Shown: positions 1 to 5,733, counted from the first letter of the stretch. The stretch: 5,761 nucleotides of DNA from an uncultured bacterium (GCA_905214155.1 CAJMLC010000125.1:1-5761), one strand, 5' to 3'. Notes: generated by a model not told the origin, from the letters alone. Numbers and translations are program-made.

Positions 1-42
1 GAAGATCGTGCCGGGTTCCTTGAGCCAGGGATAGACGCGCAT
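1..42 (-). CDS. Possible 5' end of a leftward gene, cut by the window edge
   Basis: An ATG at 42-40 opens a frame that stays open to the edge and reads MRVYPWLKEPGTIF. Almost every codon ends in G or C, matching the third-position bias of the genes to the right, while a competing GTG-started frame through the same bases has much poorer codon choice. Against it, no Shine-Dalgarno-like sequence lies within about 20 bases upstream of this ATG, and 14 codons are too few to assign a family. No ATG, GTG or TTG occurs in frame between the upstream in-frame stop and position 42. The product is not recognised. It could equally be chance open sequence. Confidence 0.3.
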   Translation of the reverse strand, partial: MRVYPWLKEPGTIF

Positions 43-116
43 TGTCCGGGAATGGAAAGGACCGAAAATGCACCTTTCTTGTCTCTTGCTGCGCAGAACG
101 CTTTTCAGTCAGTTGC

Positions 117-150
117 CATAATTAAATAAACATAATTAAGTAAACATAAT
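117..150. repeat. 14-bp AT-rich tandem repeat, about 2.4 copies
   Basis: CATAATTAAATAAA (117-130) is followed directly by CATAATTAAGTAAA (131-144) and then by a partial third copy, CATAAT (145-150). The two full units differ at one base. The array starts two bases after the phosphatase stop codon and is by far the most AT-rich stretch of the window. It contains no GC-rich hairpin, so it is not an obvious terminator. On the minus strand TTGAAT (156-151) and TATGTT (134-129), 16 bp apart, could act as a weak promoter for a gene beyond the left edge. Whether the repeat is an operator array or simple slippage cannot be told from sequence alone. Confidence 0.6.
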
Positions 151-152
151 AT

Positions 153-602
153 TCAACTCAGCTCGCGGAGCAGTGCGCAGCAGCCGTCGTTCACGTCACG
201 CCAGGTCGCTTCAAAATCGCCCGTATACCACGGATCGGCGACGTTCCCGCCGCGCCCGGCGTGGTCGAGCAGGAGAGAGACTTTGCCCTCCGGATCGCCG
301 GAGAAGACGCGCCGCATGTTCCGGATGTTCTCCTCATCCATGCCGATGAGGAGATCGAAGTTAACATAATCCTTCGGTGTGATCTGCCGCGCGGCGTGAC
401 CGGCACATGGGATGCCGTGCTCGGCGAGCTTTTGCCGTGCCGGGGGATAAACGCCGTTTCCGAGCTCCTCGCGGCTCGTTGCCGCGGAGGCGATGAAAAA
501 TTCGTCTGCCCGGCCTGCCTTCGATACAAGATCCTTCATCACATATTCCGCCATCGGGCTGCGGCAGATGTTGCCGTGGCAGACAAAAAGTATCCTCGTC
601 AT
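153..602 (-). CDS. Low-molecular-weight protein tyrosine phosphatase
   Basis: The 149-residue product is a full-length member of the LMW-PTP family (usual length about 150), cytosolic enzymes that hydrolyse phosphotyrosine through a cysteinyl-phosphate intermediate. The P-loop sits at the N-terminus: CHGNICRS, with nucleophile Cys8 and phosphate-binding Arg14. The general-acid loop is DPWYTGDF, with Asp123 as proton donor. Residue 12 is Ile where the phosphoarginine phosphatase YwlE has Thr, which argues for tyrosine specificity. The start is supported by GGAG at 612-609, six bases upstream of the ATG, and by a candidate extended -10 that leaves a leader of roughly 23 bases. The gene stands 116 bp downstream of the alkyltransferase gene and probably has its own promoter. 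Substrates are unknown; in other bacteria such enzymes often act on capsule tyrosine kinases, but no kinase or polysaccharide gene is visible here. Confidence 0.96.
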   Translation of the reverse strand: MTRILFVCHGNICRSPMAEYVMKDLVSKAGRADEFFIASAATSREELGNGVYPPARQKLAEHGIPCAGHAARQITPKDYVNFDLLIGMDEENIRNMRRVFSGDPEGKVSLLLDHAGRGGNVADPWYTGDFEATWRDVNDGCCALLRELS

Positions 603-608
603 GGTGTT

Positions 609-612
609 CTCC
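609..612 (-). promoter_or_regulatory. Ribosome binding site of the phosphatase gene
   Basis: GGAG on the minus strand with a six-base spacer to the ATG at 602-600. It fixes the phosphatase start, since the next in-frame ATG would remove the catalytic P-loop. Confidence 0.7.
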
Positions 613-631
613 GTTTCGTTTCGATGCGCCT

Positions 632-640
632 ATTGTACCA
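632..640 (-). promoter_or_regulatory. Candidate extended -10 promoter of the phosphatase gene
   Basis: The minus strand reads TGGTACAAT: a TACAAT -10 box (637-632, five of six matches to TATAAT) preceded by the TGn extension (640-638). Transcription would start near 625, leaving about 23 bases of leader. No convincing -35 is found 16-18 bp upstream, which is tolerable for extended -10 promoters. The same nonamer occurs at 5722-5730 on the plus strand. Confidence 0.5.
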
Positions 641-718
641 CAACGGAGAGAAAATGCGCACCACAAATTTCCGGCGGAGTGTGTCACTGCGGCGAAGGTC
701 TGCTGCATTATGGCGCGA

Positions 719-1270
719 TCACAGTGCCGTTCCTTTCTTCGGCGCGAAGAGATGCGTCATATCGGCCCGTTCCAGTTCCAGCAGCTTCACTTTTCTGTCG
801 ATCCCTCCGGCGTACCCGGTCAGACTGCCGCCTGTGCCGACAACGCGGTGGCAGGGAATGATGATCGATATTTCGTTATGCCCGACGGCGCCGCCGACAG
901 CCTGCGCGGACATCCGCGAAAGACTCGCCGTCCCGGCCAGGCGCCGCGCGATCTCGCCGTAGGTCGTGGTATGCCCGTAGGGGATCTGCAGAAGAACTGT
1001 CCATACGGCCTGGCGGAACGCCGAGCCGATGGGGTGCAGCGGCGGCAGAAAGTCCGGTTCTTTGCCGGTAAAGTATACGTCGAGCCAGCGCCTGGCCTCG
1101 GCAAGGGCGTGCGTTTCCTGCTCGATGCGTTTTTCCGGCAGATCGCGGGCAAAGTACTTTTGACCGTCAAACCACAGGCCCCGCAGACCGATCTCGTCCG
1201 CCGCGAGCAGGATGCGGCCCATCGGAGAGTCATAATGCCGGGTGAAAACCGCAGCCGTGTTATTTGCCAT
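719..1270 (-). CDS. ogt: Methylated-DNA--protein-cysteine S-methyltransferase (O6-alkylguanine-DNA alkyltransferase)
   Basis: The 183-residue suicide repair protein moves alkyl groups from O6-alkylguanine (and O4-alkylthymine) in DNA to its own cysteine. The active site is PCHRV at 139-143 with acceptor Cys140, preceded by the Asn132 hinge of the conserved VGHN segment. The N-terminal domain (about 1-85) is the variable RNase H-like fold. The C-terminal domain (about 85-170) holds the helix-turn-helix region (TTTYGEIARRLAG, then SAQAVGGAVG) and ends with the family's TGYAGG-K-LL motif. The usual arginine finger of the RAVG motif is Gln123 here. No Ada-type N-terminal regulatory domain is present, so this is an Ogt/AGT-type stand-alone enzyme. 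The start is set by GGAGG (1283-1279) eight bases from the ATG. It lies downstream of the exporter terminator and so is likely transcribed separately. A short C-terminal tail (about 170-183) follows the conserved core. Confidence 0.95.
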   Translation of the reverse strand: MANNTAAVFTRHYDSPMGRILLAADEIGLRGLWFDGQKYFARDLPEKRIEQETHALAEARRWLDVYFTGKEPDFLPPLHPIGSAFRQAVWTVLLQIPYGHTTTYGEIARRLAGTASLSRMSAQAVGGAVGHNEISIIIPCHRVVGTGGSLTGYAGGIDRKVKLLELERADMTHLFAPKKGTAL

Positions 1271-1278
1271 TGGTTTTT

Positions 1279-1283
1279 CCTCC
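1279..1283 (-). promoter_or_regulatory. Ribosome binding site of the alkyltransferase gene
   Basis: GGAGG on the minus strand, eight bases upstream of the ATG at 1270-1268. It is a strong site at good spacing and supports this start. Confidence 0.8.
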
Positions 1284-1298
1284 GTTTTCTGTTTTCGG

Positions 1299-1304
1299 CT
1301 TATA
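1299..1304 (-). promoter_or_regulatory. Weak candidate -10 box for the alkyltransferase gene
   Basis: TATAAG (1304-1299, five of six matches to TATAAT) would give a leader of about 20 bases carrying the GGAGG site. No -35 resembling TTGACA lies 16-18 bp upstream (the sequence there is GC-rich) and there is no TGn extension. It is the best candidate in the 181-bp gap between the exporter operon and this gene, but it is weak. Confidence 0.3.
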
Positions 1305-1350
1305 GTCTTTTCTTTCCGGAATCGCGCCGCCGGGCGGATATAGGAAGTCG

Positions 1351-1387
1351 AAAAATAGGACTGACACAGTAAAGTGACAGCCCTATT
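1351..1387 (-). terminator. Intrinsic terminator of the MarR-ABC exporter operon
   Basis: In the leftward transcript, AAUAGGGCUGUCAC (1387-1374) pairs with GUGUCAGUCCUAUU (1367-1354) across a six-base loop. The 14-position stem has one G-U pair and one U-U mismatch. The stem runs straight into five Us (1355-1351). The hairpin begins about 65 bases after the stop codon of transporter gene 2. Read rightward, the stem has an A-C mismatch and is followed by mixed AT sequence rather than a U-run, and no rightward gene ends here, so the leftward direction is preferred. Confidence 0.78.
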
Positions 1388-1451
1388 AAATTTAGCTGCA
1401 TCTGCCGCACGGATCGCCTGTTCCGGCTTCGACAGGACAGCCTTTCGGAGA

Positions 1452-3353
1452 TCAGTCCAGCTCGAAGACGCCCGTATAGAGCTGGTAATAGGTGCCTCGC
1501 TGGGCGATCAGGTCATCGTGCGTGCCGCGCTCAATGATGCGGCCGTGGTCGAGGACCATGATGCAGTCGGAGTTGCGGACCGTGGACAGCCGATGGGCGA
1601 TAACGAACACCGTGCGCTCCTTCATCAAAGCGTCCATGCCGGCCTGCACCAGCGCTTCCGTATGGGTGTCGATGGAGGAAGTGGCCTCGTCCAGGATCAT
1701 GACGGGGGGATCGGCCACGGCTGCGCGGGCGATGGCGATCAGCTGCCGCTGCCCCTGGGAAAGGCTGCCGCCGTTTGCCGTCAGCATGGTGTTGTAGCCG
1801 TCGGGCAGACGGGTTATAAAATCGTCCGCATTGGCGAGCTTGGCGGCCCGGATGCACTCTTCGTCGGTGGCATCCAGTTTGCCGTAGCGAATGTTATCCA
1901 TGACCGTGCCGGTGAACAGATTGGTCTCCTGAAGCACGATCCCGAGGGAATGCCGCAGATCGGGCTTGGCGATCTTATTGACGTTGATGCCGTCGTAGCG
2001 GATCTTGCCGTCGGCAATGTCGTAAAAGCGGTTGATGAGGTTCGTGATCGTGGTCTTGCCCGCGCCGGTAGCGCCCACAAAGGCGATCTTCTGCCCGGGA
2101 TGGGCATAGAGCGTCACGTCATGCAGCACGGTCTTGCCCGGCACATAGCCAAAGTCCACATCCTCCATGGTGATGTCGCCCTTCAGCTCCGTGTAGGTCA
2201 CGGTGCCGTCCGTCTGGTGGGGATATTTCCAGGCCCAGTGCCCGGTGTGTTCGGGGCATTCATGGATCGTTCCGTCCGGATCCACATGGGCGTTGACAAG
2301 CGTCACATAGCCTTCGTCCTGCTCGGGCTCCTCATCCATCAGAGCGAAGATGCGCTCGGCGCCCGCCAGCGCCATGACGATGGCGTTGATCTGGTTGGAG
2401 ATCTGGGAAATGGGCATATTAAAGCTGCGCGAGAGCACCATGAAGGCCATCAGATTGCCCAGCGTCAGCAGAGAGCTGCCGGACGAAACGCACAGCAGCC
2501 CGCCGACGACTGCCAGCACCGCATACTGCACATAGCCAAGATTGTTGTTGATGGGGCCGAGCATATTGGAAAATTTTCCGGCGCTGTAGGCGTTGACCCG
2601 AAGCTCCTCGTTGAGCTTATCAAAATCTTCCTTGCATACCTCCTCGTGGTTGAAGATCTTGACGACCTTCTGGCCGGATATCATCTCTTCGATATAACCG
2701 TTTACCGTGCCCAGAGCCCGCTGCTGGCCGATGAAAAAGCCTGCGGACTTGCCTGCCAGCACTTTGGTCACATAGATGATCAGCCCCACGGTGAAGAACA
2801 TGACGAGCGTCAAAATCCAGGAGGTGTCGATCAGATTCCACAGCACGACCACCAGCGTCACGGCGGAGGACACGCACTGCGGAATGGACTGGGAGATCAC
2901 CTGCCGCAGCGTGTCGATGTCGCTGGTATAGCGCGACATGATGTCTCCGGCGGCGTGGCTGTCAAAGTAGCGCAGGGGGAGACGCTGCATCTTGGCGAAG
3001 AGGTCGTCCCGGATGGTCTTTTGAACGCCCTGGGTAACGCCGACCATCAGATAGTTGAAGAGAAAGGTGCCGAGAATACCGAAACCGAAAATGCAGCCGA
3101 GCTTCACAAGATAGGCTTTCAGCGGGCCGAAATCCGTGGAGCCGTTTGCCACCATGGGCAGGATATAGTCATCGACCAGAGGGCCAAGGGCACGGCTGCC
3201 CTGTGCCTGCGCTACCGAGGTGGCGATGATGCACAGAAAGACGAAAACCAGCAGCGGGATGTATTTTTTCATATAGCTGAGCAGCCGCAAAAGGGTTTTT
3301 CCGGGATTGGCTGCCTTGCGGCCGTCGCCGCGCATTCTGCCGGGACCTGCCAT
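1452..3353 (-). CDS. ABC exporter half-transporter 2 (fused membrane and ATPase domains, catalytic partner)
   Basis: The 633-residue protein has a six-helix type IV exporter membrane domain (helices near 31-50, 83-105, 160-178, 180-200, 272-290 and 297-313) followed by a nucleotide-binding domain. Visible motifs are A-loop Tyr403, Walker A GATGAGKT (427-434), Q-loop Gln475, Walker B ILDE with catalytic Glu556, D-loop SSID (559-562) and H-switch His587. Its signature is LSQGQ (531-535) instead of LSGGQ. Intact Walker B and H-switch with an altered signature are expected of the catalytic member of a heterodimeric exporter such as B. subtilis BmrCD, L. lactis LmrCD or TM287/288. About 50 residues (341-392), rich in acidic, His and Trp residues, are inserted between the two domains. 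The ATG overlaps the upstream stop codon by one base (TGATG), with GAGG close by and AAGGAA further upstream. The likely role is ATP-driven export of drugs or other hydrophobic compounds; the substrate cannot be read from sequence. Confidence 0.96.
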   Translation of the reverse strand: MAGPGRMRGDGRKAANPGKTLLRLLSYMKKYIPLLVFVFLCIIATSVAQAQGSRALGPLVDDYILPMVANGSTDFGPLKAYLVKLGCIFGFGILGTFLFNYLMVGVTQGVQKTIRDDLFAKMQRLPLRYFDSHAAGDIMSRYTSDIDTLRQVISQSIPQCVSSAVTLVVVLWNLIDTSWILTLVMFFTVGLIIYVTKVLAGKSAGFFIGQQRALGTVNGYIEEMISGQKVVKIFNHEEVCKEDFDKLNEELRVNAYSAGKFSNMLGPINNNLGYVQYAVLAVVGGLLCVSSGSSLLTLGNLMAFMVLSRSFNMPISQISNQINAIVMALAGAERIFALMDEEPEQDEGYVTLVNAHVDPDGTIHECPEHTGHWAWKYPHQTDGTVTYTELKGDITMEDVDFGYVPGKTVLHDVTLYAHPGQKIAFVGATGAGKTTITNLINRFYDIADGKIRYDGINVNKIAKPDLRHSLGIVLQETNLFTGTVMDNIRYGKLDATDEECIRAAKLANADDFITRLPDGYNTMLTANGGSLSQGQRQLIAIARAAVADPPVMILDEATSSIDTHTEALVQAGMDALMKERTVFVIAHRLSTVRNSDCIMVLDHGRIIERGTHDDLIAQRGTYYQLYTGVFELD

Positions 3354-5098
3354 CAGTCCTCACTTCCTTTCTGCTGCGATTTATAGATGCCCCGATAGAA
3401 TTCGGAGTTTTTCATCAGGGTCTCGTGGTCGCCGACGCAGGCGACGTGACCGTTTTCCATAACGATGATGATATCCGAATCCTGAATGGAGGATATCCGC
3501 TGCGCAATGATCAGCTTGGTCGTTCCGGGAATCTCTTCCTTAAAGGCCTTGCGGATCATGGCGTCCGTGTGCGTATCCACGGCAGAGGTGGAATCGTCCA
3601 GAATCAGGATCTTCGGCTTTTTCAGCAGAGCGCGGGCGATGCACAGGCGCTGCTTCTGACCGCCGGAAACGTTGCTGCCGCCCTGCTCGATATGGGTATC
3701 GTAGCCGTCGGGGAAGCCGGTGATGAATTCATCGGCGCAGGCCAGCTTGCAGGCGTGGACCAGTTCCTCGTCCGTGGCGCCGGCATTGCCCCAGCGCAGA
3801 TTTTCCTTGATGGAGCCGGAGAACAGCGTGTTCTTCTGCAAAACCATAGCCACGTTGTCCCGGAGGACCTCCAGATCGTAATCCTTTACGTCTATGCCGC
3901 CGACCCGGACGCTTCCCTCGGTCGCATCGTACAACCGGGGGATCAGCTGCACCAGCGTGCTCTTGGAGGAACCGGTAGCGCCCAGTATGCCGACGGTGGA
4001 GCCGCTGGGGATGTGCAGATCCACGTCCTGCAGCGCGGGCCGCTTGGCCTTCTGCGAGTAGCGGAAGGAAACATTTTCAAAGTCGATGGAGCCGTCGGGC
4101 ACATCACGGACGGCGTTTTCGGGAGAGGTCAGATCCGGTTTCTCCGTCAGGATCTCATAGCAGCGGCGCAGGGGAGCCTGCGCCATGGTGACCATAACGA
4201 AAACCATGGAAAGCATCATCAGACTGCTGAGGATCTGGGTGGTATAGGTAAACATGGAGCTGAGCTCGCCGGTGGTCAGCCCCAGCGCCGCGTTGTTGCC
4301 GGAGGCGACCACCATCTTGGCGCCTACCCAGGAGATGACCAGAATGCAGGAATATACGCAGATCTGCATGGCCGGAGCGTTGACCGCCAGAATGTGCTCC
4401 GCTTTGCAGAAATCATCGTAGATGGCCTTGGAAATGGCCTCAAACTTACTGACTTCCTTGTCCTCTCGTACAAAGCTCTTGACGACCCGGATGCCGTGAA
4501 CATTTTCCTGCACAACGGTGTTCAGCCGGTCATAGGTCTTGAACACCCGGTCGAAGATCCTGAAAACCAGAGGGATGATGCCCAGCAGGACGAGCGCCAG
4601 AAGGGGGATGGCGATGAAGTATACGGTGCTGAGCTTCGGGCTGATGCGCAGGGAGGACACCGTTGCGAGAATGAGCATCATCGGGCAGCGGATGGCCATG
4701 CGGATCATCATCTGGAACGCCATCTGAATGGTGGCAACATCGGAGGTCAGCCTTGTGACGATCGAGGCCGAAGAGAACTTGTCGATGTTGGAAAAGCTGA
4801 AATCCTGCACACGGTAATACATGTCGTGGCGCACATTCCTCGCAAAGCCGGTGGCGGCCTTGGACGCATAGTCTGCGGACAGGCAGCCGAAAAGCAGGGA
4901 CGCCAGCGCGCACAGCAGCAGCTGCAGGGCCTTCTGCCAGACAACGGTCATATTGCTCATGGCGATGCCGTAGTCATAGAGATCTGCCATGACCAGAGGG
5001 ATCGTCACCTCCATGGCGACCTCGCCGATCATACAGACGGGGCTGACCAGTGCCGTCCACTTATACTCGCGCAGGCACTGGGCGAAACGCTTTATCAT
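3353..5098 (-). CDS. ABC exporter half-transporter 1 (fused membrane and ATPase domains, degenerate partner)
   Basis: The 581-residue protein has six predicted membrane helices (near 14-36, 55-76, 132-152, 157-180, 240-262 and 285-306) and a C-terminal nucleotide-binding domain. The motifs are A-loop Tyr347, Walker A GATGSSKS (373-380, third glycine replaced by Ser378), Q-loop Gln421 and signature VSGGQ (477-481). The Walker B region is LILDDSTSAVD with Asp502 in place of the catalytic Glu, and the H-switch is AQR with Gln533 in place of His. These changes disable its own ATP site, while its near-canonical signature completes the active site of the partner encoded just downstream. This pattern marks heterodimeric exporters of the BmrCD/LmrCD class. 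The start overlaps the regulator's stop codon by four bases (ATGA) and AGGAGG (5114-5109) lies ten bases upstream, so translation is probably coupled. It sits in the membrane; the substrate is unknown, plausibly antimicrobial or toxic compounds given the MarR neighbour. Confidence 0.96.
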   Translation of the reverse strand: MIKRFAQCLREYKWTALVSPVCMIGEVAMEVTIPLVMADLYDYGIAMSNMTVVWQKALQLLLCALASLLFGCLSADYASKAATGFARNVRHDMYYRVQDFSFSNIDKFSSASIVTRLTSDVATIQMAFQMMIRMAIRCPMMLILATVSSLRISPKLSTVYFIAIPLLALVLLGIIPLVFRIFDRVFKTYDRLNTVVQENVHGIRVVKSFVREDKEVSKFEAISKAIYDDFCKAEHILAVNAPAMQICVYSCILVISWVGAKMVVASGNNAALGLTTGELSSMFTYTTQILSSLMMLSMVFVMVTMAQAPLRRCYEILTEKPDLTSPENAVRDVPDGSIDFENVSFRYSQKAKRPALQDVDLHIPSGSTVGILGATGSSKSTLVQLIPRLYDATEGSVRVGGIDVKDYDLEVLRDNVAMVLQKNTLFSGSIKENLRWGNAGATDEELVHACKLACADEFITGFPDGYDTHIEQGGSNVSGGQKQRLCIARALLKKPKILILDDSTSAVDTHTDAMIRKAFKEEIPGTTKLIIAQRISSIQDSDIIIVMENGHVACVGDHETLMKNSEFYRGIYKSQQKGSED

Positions 5099-5544
5099 TC
5101 TTGAGATTCCTCCTTTTTCGGATCAAAATCCGGAGACACATTGTGCAGTGCCCGAAAAAGAAAATTCAGGAACTGTGCCGTTTCCTCCGGAGTGAAGCCC
5201 TCCAGAAGCTTCTTATCGCCGTTTTGTATCACGGCGGCCATGGTCTCATTGCACTGCCGGCCTTTGGGCAAAATGTAAACCAGTTTTCGCCGCCGGTCGT
5301 CGGGATCCTCCCGCAGGGCGATGAATTCCTTCTTTTCCAGACGGGACAGCAGCCCGGATACGGTGGGGTGGCTTAAATGAAACCGGTCTTCAATGTCCTT
5401 GGCGCAGGGCGGCGTATCGCAGTGAGCAAGATACCCCATGATGTGCCCCTGCGAAAAGGTCAGATCCATCCCCGAAAGAGCCTGGTCCATGCGCCGTCTC
5501 AGTGCACAGTCCAGACTGCGGAAGACGCGGCCAAACGTGACCAA
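5095..5544 (-). CDS. MarR-family transcriptional regulator of the ABC exporter operon (TTG start)
   Basis: The 149-residue product is a dimeric winged-helix repressor of usual family length. A helix-turn-helix lies at about 47-72, with recognition helix SHPTVSGLLSRLE (58-70), followed by a basic wing REDPDDRRRK (78-87) carrying the Asp-Arg pair conserved in MarR proteins. Flanking helices (about 5-40 and 100-135) would form the dimer interface. The start is placed at TTG (5544-5542) because AGGAGG (5557-5552) lies seven bases upstream. An in-frame ATG at 5580 would add 12 residues, but it lies upstream of the predicted transcription start and has no ribosome binding site. As the first gene of the operon, overlapping the transporter by four bases, it most likely represses its own promoter and is released by a ligand. 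The ligand is unknown. The four cysteines do not match the OhrR redox-sensor position. Confidence 0.93.
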   Translation of the reverse strand: MVTFGRVFRSLDCALRRRMDQALSGMDLTFSQGHIMGYLAHCDTPPCAKDIEDRFHLSHPTVSGLLSRLEKKEFIALREDPDDRRRKLVYILPKGRQCNETMAAVIQNGDKKLLEGFTPEETAQFLNFLFRALHNVSPDFDPKKEESQE

Positions 5545-5551
5545 CTCCTCA

Positions 5552-5557
5552 CCTCCT
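5552..5557 (-). promoter_or_regulatory. Ribosome binding site that sets the TTG start of marR
   Basis: A perfect AGGAGG on the minus strand, seven bases upstream of TTG at 5544-5542. It lies downstream of the alternative ATG at 5580, inside what would otherwise be coding sequence, which favours the shorter protein. Confidence 0.8.
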
Positions 5558-5564
5558 GATTTAT

Positions 5565-5576
5565 GTAGCAAGCTAC
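5565..5576. promoter_or_regulatory. Candidate MarR operator palindrome at the operon start site
   Basis: GTAGCAAGCTAC consists of two perfect 5-bp arms (GTAGC/GCTAC) around a 2-bp centre. It lies 4 bp downstream of the -10 box, overlapping the predicted transcription start (about 5574) and upstream of the marR ribosome binding site. MarR-family repressors commonly bind short palindromes that overlap their own promoter, so this is the best autorepression site in the window. The symmetry beyond the 12-bp core is poor, which lowers confidence. Confidence 0.55.
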
Positions 5577-5580
5577 GCAT

Positions 5581-5628
5581 ATTTTAGCAGGATACATGCA
5601 GATTGCAAGAGGTGTTTTTAAAAATTAA
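5581..5628 (-). promoter_or_regulatory. Promoter of the marR-ABC exporter operon
   Basis: On the minus strand, TTGCAA (5608-5603, -35) and TAAAAT (5586-5581, -10) are 16 bp apart. The -10 is preceded by TGC, giving the extended form TGCTAAAAT. An AT-rich run (5628-5615, containing TTTTTAAAAA) sits just upstream of the -35 where an UP element would be. Transcription should start near 5574, about 30 bases before the TTG codon. This is the best-formed promoter in the window and would drive all three operon genes. Confidence 0.75.
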
Positions 5629-5651
5629 CAATTCCAACACGCGGGTCTTTC

Positions 5652-5713
5652 CCGGAAAACAGGCGGCAGGAGGGGGAGAAACTCTTTCGATAAAAAGGGC
5701 CTGTTCTTTCCGG
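5652..5713. repeat. Long inverted repeat with a 2-base bulge in the intergenic region
   Basis: CCGGAAAACAGGC (5652-5664) is the reverse complement of GCCTGT plus TTTCCGG (5699-5704 and 5707-5713), interrupted by an extra TC (5705-5706). The arms total 13 bp and enclose 34 bases, including a purine-rich run GGAGGGGGAG (5669-5678). The left arm contains a smaller palindrome, TTTCCCGGAAA (5648-5658). It lies between the leftward marR promoter and the rightward promoter-like element at 5722, so a regulatory role is possible. No U-run follows either arm directly, so it does not look like a terminator. Confidence 0.45.
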
Positions 5714-5717
5714 CGGC

Positions 5718-5733
5718 GTCATGGTACAATGAC
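5718..5733 (+). promoter_or_regulatory. Rightward extended -10 element inside a near-palindrome
   Basis: TGGTACAAT (5722-5730) is a TACAAT -10 box with a TGn extension, identical to the nonamer upstream of the phosphatase gene. No good -35 is present 16-18 bp upstream. The box is embedded in GTCATGGTACAATGAC (5718-5733), in which 14 of 16 positions are symmetric, giving perfect GTCAT/ATGAC arms. Transcription would start near 5737 and read out of the window, so any rightward gene begins beyond 5761. The palindrome could be an operator for that gene. Confidence 0.45.

Noticed and set aside
666..705. Hairpin downstream of the alkyltransferase gene as its terminator (AGTG/CACT core with GC-rich flanks).
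   Set aside because: Only four perfect pairs at the core, mismatched flanks and no U-run. Read-through into the phosphatase gene cannot be excluded, but no terminator can be called.
1417..1436. CCTGT/ACAGG inverted repeat just after the transporter 2 stop codon.
   Set aside because: Five base pairs around a ten-base loop with no U-run; the much better hairpin at 1354-1387 follows at once.
1374..5104. Very long open frames on the plus strand (1374-3386 and 3425-5104) opposite the two ABC transporter genes.
   Set aside because: They mirror the transporter genes almost end to end and encode low-complexity protein rich in His, Gly, Asp and Gln with no family motif, as expected from the complement of GC-rich coding DNA. 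They lack good start signals, while the minus-strand proteins carry complete ABC motifs.
5095..5544. MarR protein as an OhrR-type peroxide sensor, because it has a cysteine near the N-terminus (Cys13) plus Cys42, Cys47 and Cys98.
   Set aside because: Measured back from the shared Thr-x-x-Gln segment, Cys13 is about eight residues too close to match the reactive Cys15 of B. subtilis OhrR, and the surrounding sequence does not resemble OhrR. There is also no peroxide-reductase neighbour.
5545..5580. Longer MarR protein starting at the in-frame ATG at 5580.
   Set aside because: The ATG abuts the -10 box and has no ribosome binding site. The 12 extra residues would be encoded by the operator and Shine-Dalgarno region.
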